A DNA stretch of 51,195 nt from Actinomycetes bacterium (GTDB lineage: Bacteria > Actinomycetota > Thermoleophilia > BMS3ABIN01), in assembly GCA_021790115.1 (NCBI GenBank), contig JAJYIM010000010.1:1-51195 (forward strand). The letters run 5' to 3'. The position numbers and the translations under genes are program-made. The notes beneath the pieces are model-generated. The model did no database searches, had not been told where the DNA came from, and was given only the letters and a program-made list of their open reading frames with translations. Position 1 is the stretch's first letter. Every line of letters begins with the position of its first letter. This document shows positions 9,535-17,067 of the stretch, piece by piece.

Positions 9535-10632
9535 TTAGGGCTGAACATGGTCATCAGAAAAAAAGCTGCAGATGGTGCCGCCAATTTCAGGAAGCGGGAC
9601 AACGCCCTCCACAGCATTCAGTTTGATGGCTTCCTGCGCCATGCCAAAGATCACCGAGGTTTTTTCGTCCTGGGCGAGCGTATGGCCGCCGCGTTCGTAG
9701 ATCGCCCGCATGCCTTTGGCGCCGTCGCTGCCCATGCCGGTGAGGATGAGCCCCAGGGCGCCGGGTCCGTACGACCTGGCAACCGATTCCAGCAGCACAT
9801 CCGCCGAAGGCTTGTGCGGGCCGGGAGCCTGTTTGTCAACCAGCGCTATCCGCCGCTCCAAAGTGACAGTCATGTGGATGGCATCGGGCGCAATTATTAC
9901 CTCCCCCGGCATGATGGAGTCACCGTGAACCCCTTTTTTGACTTTTAGGCGGCAGTTGCCATTGAGCCACTCCACCAGCCCATCGGTAAAGCCTTCCGCA
10001 ATATGCTGAACAGCAACGATGCCGGCGGGGAATTCCCGCGGCAGGTCGCTTAAAATTACCTGCAGGGCCTGCGGCCCCCCGGTAGACGAGGCAATCGCCA
10101 CCAGCTTGATACTGGCGGCGCGGCTGACTTGTGCTAGTCCTTCACCAGGCTGCCTTGTCAAACGTCCGCGCGGATGAGTAATCACCCGCACGCGGGAAAG
10201 CTGTTTGACCTTGCTTCTCAAAACGGCGGTGGCGGCCTCAAATCCTTTTTGGGAAGAAGTATCCGGCTTGGAGAACACATCGACGGCGCCGGCGCCCAGC
10301 GCCCTGGCTGCATTGGCAGAATGGGTTATTGACACCACGGAACTCACCACCAGAATGGGAACGGGCGTATAGGCCATGATCTGTTCGATGGCCATAATCC
10401 CGTCCATGACCGGCATCTCGACATCCATCGTCACCAGATCCGGCTTCAGCAGCGCCGCTTGCTGGACCGCTTCCCGGCCGTTGGCCGCCATGCCGACGAC
10501 GCTGATATCAGGGTCCGCCTCAAGCACGCGCCGGAGCATCAGGCGAACGGTGGCGGAGTCATCAGCCACCAGCACCCTCACGCCTGTTGCTCTTTTCGGC
10601 GCGCTTGCACTTGTTATGCCGCTGCTTTCCAT
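9535..10632 (-). CDS. cheB: Protein-glutamate methylesterase CheB
   Basis: CheB removes methyl groups from chemoreceptors when its receiver is phosphorylated by CheA. The receiver carries the acceptor Asp in LVTMDVEMPVMDG. The methylesterase domain keeps the catalytic triad: Ser in AIASSTGGPQAL, His in VAVQHIAEGFT and Asp in GMGSDGAKGM. Length is 365 residues from the ATG at 10632, which lies four bases past the cheA stop. A frame reaching 10683 would overlap cheA needlessly. Its place in the operon equals that of wspF. Confidence 0.95.
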   Translation of the reverse strand: MESSGITSASAPKRATGVRVLVADDSATVRLMLRRVLEADPDISVVGMAANGREAVQQAALLKPDLVTMDVEMPVMDGIMAIEQIMAYTPVPILVVSSVVSITHSANAARALGAGAVDVFSKPDTSSQKGFEAATAVLRSKVKQLSRVRVITHPRGRLTRQPGEGLAQVSRAASIKLVAIASSTGGPQALQVILSDLPREFPAGIVAVQHIAEGFTDGLVEWLNGNCRLKVKKGVHGDSIMPGEVIIAPDAIHMTVTLERRIALVDKQAPGPHKPSADVLLESVARSYGPGALGLILTGMGSDGAKGMRAIYERGGHTLAQDEKTSVIFGMAQEAIKLNAVEGVVPLPEIGGTICSFFSDDHVQP

Positions 10633-10636
10633 TAGC

Positions 10637-12985
10637 CTATGCCACCAGGCGTTTGACTGTGTCAAGCAAGTTTTGTTGATCAAAACTGCCTTTTATCACA
10701 TAAGCGTTAGCCCCGGCTTCGATGCCGCGGCGCCGGTCATCCTCACTGTTTCTGGAGGTCACCATCACGACGGGAATGTCTTTGATCTCATCGCTTTGGC
10801 GGATAGCCGTGGCGAGGCCGATGCCATCCATCCCCGGCATCTCGATATCCGTGATCACGCAGTCAACCGGCTTTTGCAACAGATGAGAAAGAGCGTCATT
10901 GCCGTCGACGGCAGTTTCGACCTCGTACCCGGCTGCCTCAAGAATGTTCCGTTGCAATTCCCGCACTACCAGCGAATCCTCTACAACGAGCACAGACGGC
11001 TTCACCCCGGCGGCGCTTTCTTTTTTCGTTTTCAGCTCCGCAGCCGGACGGCGGCTCCGTCCCCCCTCCTTGACATCGCGCACCAGCGCGCTTGCGTTCA
11101 AAACCAGCACCGCCTCGCCATCGCCCATGATCGTCACTCCCGCCAGGTACGGCATGCGGGGCAGAAACCCGCCCAGTGGCTTGATCACCAGCTCTTGCTG
11201 CCCGATCAGTTTCTCTACCTCCAGGCCGAGACGGTAATTCTCGGCGGTCACTACTACCACCTGAATCTTCTCCCGGCGGCCGGCGGCCGCGCCGCCCAGA
11301 AATTGCGTCAGGTCAACCAAGGGAATGGCGCTGCCCCGCAGCAGAAAACCGGGATGGTTGCCAAGAAACTGCAGCTCCTGCTCGGGGACCGACACGAGCT
11401 CCTGGACCGCGGCCATGGGCAGGATAAAGCGGGAGCCTGCCGATTCCACCAGCAGGCCGTCAATCACCGCCAGGGTAACGGGCAGCGACACCAGAAAGCG
11501 GGTGCCTGCGCCGGGTGCTGAGCGCACAAGCACTGACCCTTCCAGCTCTTCGATGTTGTTTTTGACCACATCCAATCCAACCCCGCGGCCGGAAATCGTC
11601 GTCACTGACTCGGCCGTCGAAAACCCCGGACGGAAGATAAGCTCCACCGCATCCTCTGCGCTAAGCTCCTGGCCGGCCGGCAGCAGCCCTTTCCGCTCTG
11701 CCGTCGCCTTGATTTTCTCCGGATTGATGCCAGCGCCATCGTCGGCAATCTCTATTTCCACCCGGTCGCCGCGCTGGGCAGCGCTCAGCCTGATCAGGCC
11801 CTGCTCCGGCTTGCCCTGCGCGGCGCGGTCAACCGGCAGCTCAATGCCGTGGTCAACCGAGTTGCGGATAATGTGCATCAGCGGATCGGCCACTTGTTCC
11901 AGGATGCGCTTGTCCATCTCTGTTTTTTCTCCCGATATCTCCAGCTTCACTTTCTTGCCGCAGGAGCTGGCGGCGTCCCGCACCACCCGCGGGAAAAGCG
12001 AGAAGATCGAGGCCAGCGGCAACATGCGCACGCGCATCGCCCGCTCCTGGAGGTCATCAAGCGCGACCCTGCGCGCGGCTGTATTTTCCTTCAGGCCAGA
12101 GGCGGCTGCCCCCAGCCGGTTCACGGCCGTGCCTAGGGCATCCTCCATTTTGTTAACCTGCTGCCGGATTTCATCAAGCGGCTGCCCGCCGGCGGCGGCA
12201 TTAATCTTGGCAAGCTGCTCAGACAGGGAAACAAATGCATTTTGCAGCTCTGCCGTGTGCTTGTAAATCACGGTCATTTCCCGGACGCGGTCCTCAGCGT
12301 TCGACTGGTTGACAAGAATCTCTCCCATTAAATTAAGAAGCTTGTCAAGTTTTTTGATATTTACGCGGATGGTGGATTCGCTCCGGCCCGCTGCCGGAGC
12401 GCCGGTTCTGGAAACCGGCCGGTTCGTTGCCATGGTCCCGGCCTGAGATTTGGGCGGCTGCGGCGCGGCGGCCGCTGCAGGTTCAACTTCCCCCTGGCTG
12501 ACGTCGCGCAGCCTGCCGGTTGCGCCGGCGGGCTTTATCTCTGCCGCTGCGTCTTCGCTTTTTTCCGGCGCAGCGTTCCCGGCGCCGTCCCCTCCGGAGC
12601 CAATCTCTGTCAGGCGGTCGAGCAGTGCCGATACATCGGAAACAGGAGCGGGCTGATTCGGCCCTTCCCCGGGAAGCAATTCTTCGATACGGTCAAGCGT
12701 CTCCAGCAAGAGATCTGCCACTTCGGCGCCCATTTGCATCTTGCCCTTCTGCACCGTTTCGAGGATACTCTCGACGCGGTGGGCCAGCTCCCGGATCGCC
12801 TCCAGCCCCATCATGCCGGCGGAGCCTTTCAGCGTATGCGCCTCGCGAAAAAGCTTTTTCAGCAGCTCCTGGTCGCCGGGCGCACTCTCCAGAGACATGA
12901 GGCCGCTACTTAAAACCTGCAGCCTTTCCAGCGCTTCAGCCCTGAAAGTCTGCAGGAACTCATTATCGTCAGTCCAGTTATTCAT
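10637..12985 (-). CDS. cheA: Hybrid chemotaxis histidine kinase CheA with C-terminal receiver (WspE-like)
   Basis: A 782-residue CheA. The Hpt domain has the phosphorylated H50 in REAHTLKGSAGMMG. An Ala/Pro-rich linker (about 130-205) replaces an obvious P2 domain. The dimerisation helices, the HATPase (IIRNSVDHGIELP, then GRGVGLDVVKNNIEELEG) and a CheW-like P5 domain follow. The last 120 residues are a receiver with acceptor D713 in CVITDIEMPGMDG. CheA fused to a receiver is a hallmark of alternative-function clusters such as Wsp and of some type IV pilus systems. No separate cheY lies in the window. Confidence 0.95.
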   Translation of the reverse strand: MNNWTDDNEFLQTFRAEALERLQVLSSGLMSLESAPGDQELLKKLFREAHTLKGSAGMMGLEAIRELAHRVESILETVQKGKMQMGAEVADLLLETLDRIEELLPGEGPNQPAPVSDVSALLDRLTEIGSGGDGAGNAAPEKSEDAAAEIKPAGATGRLRDVSQGEVEPAAAAAPQPPKSQAGTMATNRPVSRTGAPAAGRSESTIRVNIKKLDKLLNLMGEILVNQSNAEDRVREMTVIYKHTAELQNAFVSLSEQLAKINAAAGGQPLDEIRQQVNKMEDALGTAVNRLGAAASGLKENTAARRVALDDLQERAMRVRMLPLASIFSLFPRVVRDAASSCGKKVKLEISGEKTEMDKRILEQVADPLMHIIRNSVDHGIELPVDRAAQGKPEQGLIRLSAAQRGDRVEIEIADDGAGINPEKIKATAERKGLLPAGQELSAEDAVELIFRPGFSTAESVTTISGRGVGLDVVKNNIEELEGSVLVRSAPGAGTRFLVSLPVTLAVIDGLLVESAGSRFILPMAAVQELVSVPEQELQFLGNHPGFLLRGSAIPLVDLTQFLGGAAAGRREKIQVVVVTAENYRLGLEVEKLIGQQELVIKPLGGFLPRMPYLAGVTIMGDGEAVLVLNASALVRDVKEGGRSRRPAAELKTKKESAAGVKPSVLVVEDSLVVRELQRNILEAAGYEVETAVDGNDALSHLLQKPVDCVITDIEMPGMDGIGLATAIRQSDEIKDIPVVMVTSRNSEDDRRRGIEAGANAYVIKGSFDQQNLLDTVKRLVA

Positions 12986-13062
12986 CTCTTCAAGAAAGAA
13001 CCGGGCGCACTTAACGTGCTTCCATGCCCATTGCCGCCGGCCGGCAGACGCCTGCTCCGCGC

Positions 13063-14736
13063 CTATTCCAGCCTGAACTCTGCGATAGCTTCCCTCAGTT
13101 CAGCCGCGTACTTGCTTAAGCGCACCGTTGCCTCCTGGGTCTGCTTGGCGCTGACAGCCTGCTGGCGGCTGGCGTCGGAAATGTTTGTCATCGCCACCAC
13201 CACCTGCTCGCTGGCGCTCTTCTGCTGCTGGGTCGCCACTGAGATTTCCTTGGCGGCCGCTGTGTTGTCGGCAATCACAGCCATGATGCTTTCCAGCGAG
13301 TGGCCGGCATTGGTGGCCAGCTCAACGCCTTGCTGCACTTCCTTGGCGCTTTCTTCCGTGGCCATGATCGTGCTGTTGGTTTCCGCCTGAATCTCGTTGA
13401 TGAGCGCCTTGATCTTGTCTGTTGCGCCCACACTCTCTTCTGCAAGGCGCCTGATCTCGCTGGCGACCACGGCAAAGCCGCGGCCCTGCTCGCCGGCGCG
13501 CGCCGCTTCCACAGCGGCGTTCAAGGCCAGCAAATTGGTCTGATCGGCAATATTGTTGATAATCTCTAAAATTGTGCCAATATGCTGCGACTTCTCTCCC
13601 AAAGCAAGGGTCTTTTCCGCCACCTTGTTGACCTTGTCATTGATTGTATGCATGCCCTCGATTGTGGCTGTCACTGCACCCTGCCCCTCGCCTGCGTGAG
13701 TGAGCGTTTCTTCAGCCACCCGCGCCACCGACTCGGCAGTTTCGGCAATCTGCTTCGCGGTGCCGGCCAGTTCCTCGATTGTGGCCGTGGTCTCGGTGAC
13801 GGCTGCCGACTGTTCTGAAGAGGCGCTCACCTGCTGCTCGATGGCAGACAGGATTTCGCCCGAGGCGGCAGAAGTCTGCTCTCCCATCTCCCGGATCTTG
13901 GCGCTCAGGTTGCCGAGGCCATCGGTCATTTCGTTGAAGCTTCCGGCCAAGGCTCCCAGCTCATCGTTGGATCTAAGTTCGACGCGGCGGGTGAGGTCGC
14001 CGGCGGCGATGCGCCCGATGGCAGCCACCACATTTTTCAGTGGCCTGGTGACAGCGACCTTGAGCGTCGCCATCAGGCTTATCAGCACAAACGCGAGCGT
14101 CCCCAGCAGGAATAAAATTATCTGCAGTTTCGCGGATGATACGCTGCTGTCAACCTGCTGCATTGAGGTCGAGACAATCACCGCCCCCCGCATATTGTTA
14201 TTGGTTCCATGGCAGCCCTGGCAGACTGCTTCGTTCGGCAATGGGTGGATCTCGGTGAGCACCCGGCCGGCGCCGTCATTCTGATAATAAACCGCCGGCT
14301 CGCCGGTGGAGAGCGCCTGCGTCAGTTTCTGCGCCGTCAGCCCCGTGACACGGCTGGAGCCGCTAAAGACCTCGGAGCCATCGGTCTTGACGATCATGAT
14401 CCGGTTCAGATCGCCAATGCCTTTCAGATCCTGGAGCGCCTTCACGGTGAAATCAGGCTTTCCCGCCAGCATGCTTGTCTTGATGCCGTTGGCGACCAGT
14501 TGACTGGCAACATGATTGTTGTTTTCTTGCTGCGCCACCAGGTTGCTTTCTTCCTGCCTGATGTTGATGACCGCAAAAACGCTCAGGCCCAAAACCAAAA
14601 GCAGAGTGACAAGCCCAAGGATCTTGGCTTCCACGCTGGTCTTAAAAATGTTCCTGAATCTCCGGGCGCGGGCGCCGCCAAAATTCCCGCTTTTCAGCGG
14701 CGGAACGCTGCTGTCAATTGCCATTTTTGCCCCCAA
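13063..14736 (-). CDS. Methyl-accepting chemotaxis protein with extracytoplasmic c-type heme motif
   Basis: A 557-residue receptor. Transmembrane helices lie at about 38-58 and 204-228 and bracket an external sensor of about 145 residues. That sensor ends with VCQGCHG: C172-x-x-C175-H176 is a perfect c-type heme attachment motif. A HAMP domain follows (about 229-282), then the signalling domain with the conserved tip ([20 protein letters not shown]). Heme-binding chemoreceptors are known from Desulfovibrio and Geobacter and respond to oxygen or redox state; that this one does so is inference. Its start overlaps the cheW stop by 23 bases. M5 at 14724 is an alternative start. Confidence 0.93.
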   Translation of the reverse strand: MGAKMAIDSSVPPLKSGNFGGARARRFRNIFKTSVEAKILGLVTLLLVLGLSVFAVINIRQEESNLVAQQENNNHVASQLVANGIKTSMLAGKPDFTVKALQDLKGIGDLNRIMIVKTDGSEVFSGSSRVTGLTAQKLTQALSTGEPAVYYQNDGAGRVLTEIHPLPNEAVCQGCHGTNNNMRGAVIVSTSMQQVDSSVSSAKLQIILFLLGTLAFVLISLMATLKVAVTRPLKNVVAAIGRIAAGDLTRRVELRSNDELGALAGSFNEMTDGLGNLSAKIREMGEQTSAASGEILSAIEQQVSASSEQSAAVTETTATIEELAGTAKQIAETAESVARVAEETLTHAGEGQGAVTATIEGMHTINDKVNKVAEKTLALGEKSQHIGTILEIINNIADQTNLLALNAAVEAARAGEQGRGFAVVASEIRRLAEESVGATDKIKALINEIQAETNSTIMATEESAKEVQQGVELATNAGHSLESIMAVIADNTAAAKEISVATQQQKSASEQVVVAMTNISDASRQQAVSAKQTQEATVRLSKYAAELREAIAEFRLE

Positions 14737-15304
14737 ATTTATGATCTTGATCTAAAGCGGTTGCAATCTCTGTGCCTGTAAAACGGGCTTTCTCGATTAG
14801 CTTGCCGGTGTCAAGCACTCCTGACAGCTTCCCGTTCAGGTCAACCTGAGCAACGATAACCGCGCGCTGCTCGCCGAGCGTGCGCAGGGATGACTCCAGA
14901 GCGGCGCTGGGCGCGTTTTCTGCTCCTGCCACTTCCTCAACCAGCAGGCCCAGCCGCACGCCCGCTGCCTCCACTATCACAATTCTGTTTTGAGGGCTGA
15001 TTTCCAGCCCGGGATGTGATAATAGCACCGCCAGATCCGCCACGGCCAGGACCGCTCCTCTTAAGTTAATCAGCCCGCGGATGCTCGGGGGAGCGCCGGG
15101 CAGCCAGGTAATTTGCGGCACTCTGATAATCTCAAGCACCCTGTCTATCTCCACGACGAAATATTCGCCGCAAACGAGCATGACAATGAAGGAAACTGTT
15201 TCCCGCCCCCGATCCGGAAGCGGGAGAAGCTCAGCTTCTGGCAACTGTGGGAAGGTTTTCTTGTTCAATGCTTCCATTCGCCCTAAAGTCCGTGTGGGAG
15301 GCAT
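14714..15304 (-). CDS. cheW: Chemotaxis coupling protein CheW
   Basis: CheW bridges receptors and CheA. The 196-residue protein has the SH3-like CheW fold: [19 protein letters not shown], then [20 protein letters not shown], then [12 protein letters not shown]. The first 35 residues are an extra, poorly conserved tail. It is the first gene of the operon cheW-mcp-cheA-cheB-REC/GGDEF-cheR. A strong bidirectional terminator at 15382-15428 separates it from rpsA upstream, so the operon must have its own promoter in 15305-15380; no clear promoter is seen there. Confidence 0.9.
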   Translation of the reverse strand: MPPTRTLGRMEALNKKTFPQLPEAELLPLPDRGRETVSFIVMLVCGEYFVVEIDRVLEIIRVPQITWLPGAPPSIRGLINLRGAVLAVADLAVLLSHPGLEISPQNRIVIVEAAGVRLGLLVEEVAGAENAPSAALESSLRTLGEQRAVIVAQVDLNGKLSGVLDTGKLIEKARFTGTEIATALDQDHKFGGKNGN

Positions 15305-15381
15305 CCTGTGACGTGGAATTAATCGGCCGCAGGCGGCTTTTGCTTAAGAGCCTGTTTAGCAGACTTTAAGAACGGGGCTTT

Positions 15382-15428
15382 GGGGTTAAAAAAGCGCCCC
15401 GCCTTAGGCGGGGCGCTTTTTTAACCCC
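15382..15428. terminator. Perfect 22-bp bidirectional terminator between rpsA and cheW
   Basis: The sequence is a perfect inverted repeat of 22 bp arms around TTA. The arms run GGGGTTAAAAAAGCGCCCCG plus CC and its complement. The GC-rich core (GCGCCCCGCC/GGCGGGGCGC) is flanked by A6 and T6 runs, so it works as a Rho-independent terminator in either direction. Its likely job is to stop rpsA transcription on the minus strand before the chemosensory operon. Confidence 0.9.
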
Positions 15429-15431
15429 ATA

Positions 15432-15451
15432 GATTTTGAGATAGATTCTTA
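15432..15451. repeat. Solitary end of a miniature inverted-repeat element at the rpsA stop
   Basis: TTTTGAGATAGATTCTTA matches the terminal inverted repeat of the elements at 37007-37072 and 39605-39785. The rpsA stop codon (TAA at 15449-15451) lies inside it. Only one end is present here, so it is either a remnant or a recombination scar. Confidence 0.6.
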
Positions 15452-16915
15452 CTTGCTTTCCGCTTCTTCCTCACCCGTTTTTTCCCGATCTGCTTCTGCG
15501 GCGGCGTCATTTCCGCCAGCAGCTTCCTCTTCCGCGGCCGTCTCTTCGGCCAGGCTCAGCTCGGGAGGCGCAGCCGATGACGCCTCTTCTTCACCAGCAG
15601 GGGAGCCTTCCACAGCCTCAGGGGCCGCGGCAGCCGCAGGCGCGGCATCTTCGGAAAAAACCTCGTCGCTTAATCCCAGGCTGGGGACCTCGGCGCTGAA
15701 TTCCGCTTCGGCCTCATCCGCCGCAGGCTGGCCAGGCCAGGCGGCTTCTGCTTCCTCGCCGGCCGCGGCTTCCTCTGCTTCGGCGCCCTCCTCCCCGGAC
15801 TCCTCATGGAGGCGCTTAACGCTCAGCGAGAGGCGGCGGCGCTGGCCGTCAATCTCGATAATCTTGACTTCGATTTCATCACCGACAGCAACCACTTCTT
15901 CCGGCTTCTCCACGTGATGGCTGGCCAGTTCCGAGATGTGCACCAGACCCTCAATGCCGTCGCTTATCTGAACAAAAGCGCCAAAGCTGACAAGCTTGGT
16001 TACTTTACCCTTGATGATGTCGCCAACCTGGTGCGCATCCACAAGCCCTTTCCAGGGATCCTCCCGGGTTTGCTTCAGACCCAGGGAGACGCGCTGGCGA
16101 TCGCGGTCAATGTCAAGCACCTTGACCGTAACCTCCTGGCCAATGGAAAGCACTTCGGAAGGGTGGTTGACATGACCCCAGGAAAGCTCGGAGATGTGAA
16201 TCAGCCCATCGATGCCCTCCAGGTCCACAAAAGCCCCGAAGTCAACAATATTCGAGATAACGCCTTTGATAATGTCACCCGGTTTGAGGTTGTCAAGAAT
16301 ATGCTCGCGCACCTCCTTGCGCTCTTCCTCCAGAACGGCCCGCCGCGACAACACCACGTTATTGCGGTTCCGGTTAAGCTCTATGACCTTGCACTGAAGT
16401 GTCTGGCCCAGGTACTCGTCCAGATTCTGAATGCGGCGGATATCAACCAGCGAAGCCGGCAGGAAGCCGCGCACGCCCAGGTCAAGGATGAGGCCTCCCT
16501 TGACTACTTCGATAACAGTGCCGTCAATTGTGCCGCCGCCGCGCTCAACTTCCTCGATCCGTTTCCAGGCCTGCTCGAAGCGGGCCCGCTTCTTGGAGAG
16601 GATCAGGCGCCCTTCGGCATCTTCCTTCTGCATGACAAGAGCGTCGATCTTGTCGCCGATGCTCACTTCTTCATCAGGGCTGACCGACTTGCGGATGGAG
16701 AGCTCGTTGGCCGGGATAACGCCTTCCGACTTGTAGCCTATGTCTACCAGGATTTCGTCCTTGTCAACGCGAACGACCTCGCCGCTGACAATGTCTCCTT
16801 CCTGGAAAATATTGATTGTGACATCGTAGTTGGGCTCTTCTTTCCCGTCTACGAGCTTAAGCAGTCCGTCACTCCCTTCGACAATGTTGACTTCCTCTTC
16901 GTTTTGATTTTGCAT
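15449..16915 (-). CDS. rpsA: 30S ribosomal protein S1 (four S1 domains)
   Basis: S1 helps the ribosome bind and unfold mRNA. The 488-residue product has four S1 repeats, recognisable by GDIVSGEVVRVDKDEILVDI, GTVIEVVKGGLILDLGVRGF, GVISNIVDFGAFVDLEGIDG and GKVTKLVSFGAFVQISDGIE. A long acidic Ala/Glu-rich tail of about 110 residues follows. Four repeats plus an acidic tail is the usual actinobacterial form. The ATG at 16915 has AGGAG four bases upstream (AGGAGATACATG); the longer open frame up to 17098 overlaps polA and is not used. Its last codon merges with the end of a miniature repeat element. Confidence 0.95.
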   Translation of the reverse strand: MQNQNEEEVNIVEGSDGLLKLVDGKEEPNYDVTINIFQEGDIVSGEVVRVDKDEILVDIGYKSEGVIPANELSIRKSVSPDEEVSIGDKIDALVMQKEDAEGRLILSKKRARFEQAWKRIEEVERGGGTIDGTVIEVVKGGLILDLGVRGFLPASLVDIRRIQNLDEYLGQTLQCKVIELNRNRNNVVLSRRAVLEEERKEVREHILDNLKPGDIIKGVISNIVDFGAFVDLEGIDGLIHISELSWGHVNHPSEVLSIGQEVTVKVLDIDRDRQRVSLGLKQTREDPWKGLVDAHQVGDIIKGKVTKLVSFGAFVQISDGIEGLVHISELASHHVEKPEEVVAVGDEIEVKIIEIDGQRRRLSLSVKRLHEESGEEGAEAEEAAAGEEAEAAWPGQPAADEAEAEFSAEVPSLGLSDEVFSEDAAPAAAAAPEAVEGSPAGEEEASSAAPPELSLAEETAAEEEAAGGNDAAAEADREKTGEEEAESK

Positions 16916-16982
16916 GTATCTCCTGAATTCCTTTCTAAAAAAATTAGCGCGCAGCACGGCAAGTGCTTTGCGGGCCAAAGTC

Positions 16983-17011
16983 ATTATACATAAGCGGGAA
17001 TAAGAACGGAA
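16983..17011 (-). promoter_or_regulatory. Likely -10 element of the rpsA promoter
   Basis: On the minus strand TATAAT lies at 16983-16988, about 68 bp upstream of the rpsA ATG and just past the polA terminator. The -35 region (TTCCGT-like) is weak. The perfect -10 box and its position between terminator and gene support the call. Confidence 0.5.
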
Positions 17012-17022
17012 GCAAGTAAAGA

Positions 17023-17044
17023 AAGGGAGGCTTTTTCCTCCCCT
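17023..17044 (-). terminator. Rho-independent terminator after polA
   Basis: On the minus strand GGGAGG and CCTCCC pair around AAAAAG and are followed by TTTCTTT. The stem begins 24 bases downstream of the polA stop codon. Confidence 0.65.
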
Positions 17045-17067
17045 TGTTTGATCGCGTGCGGGAAAAA

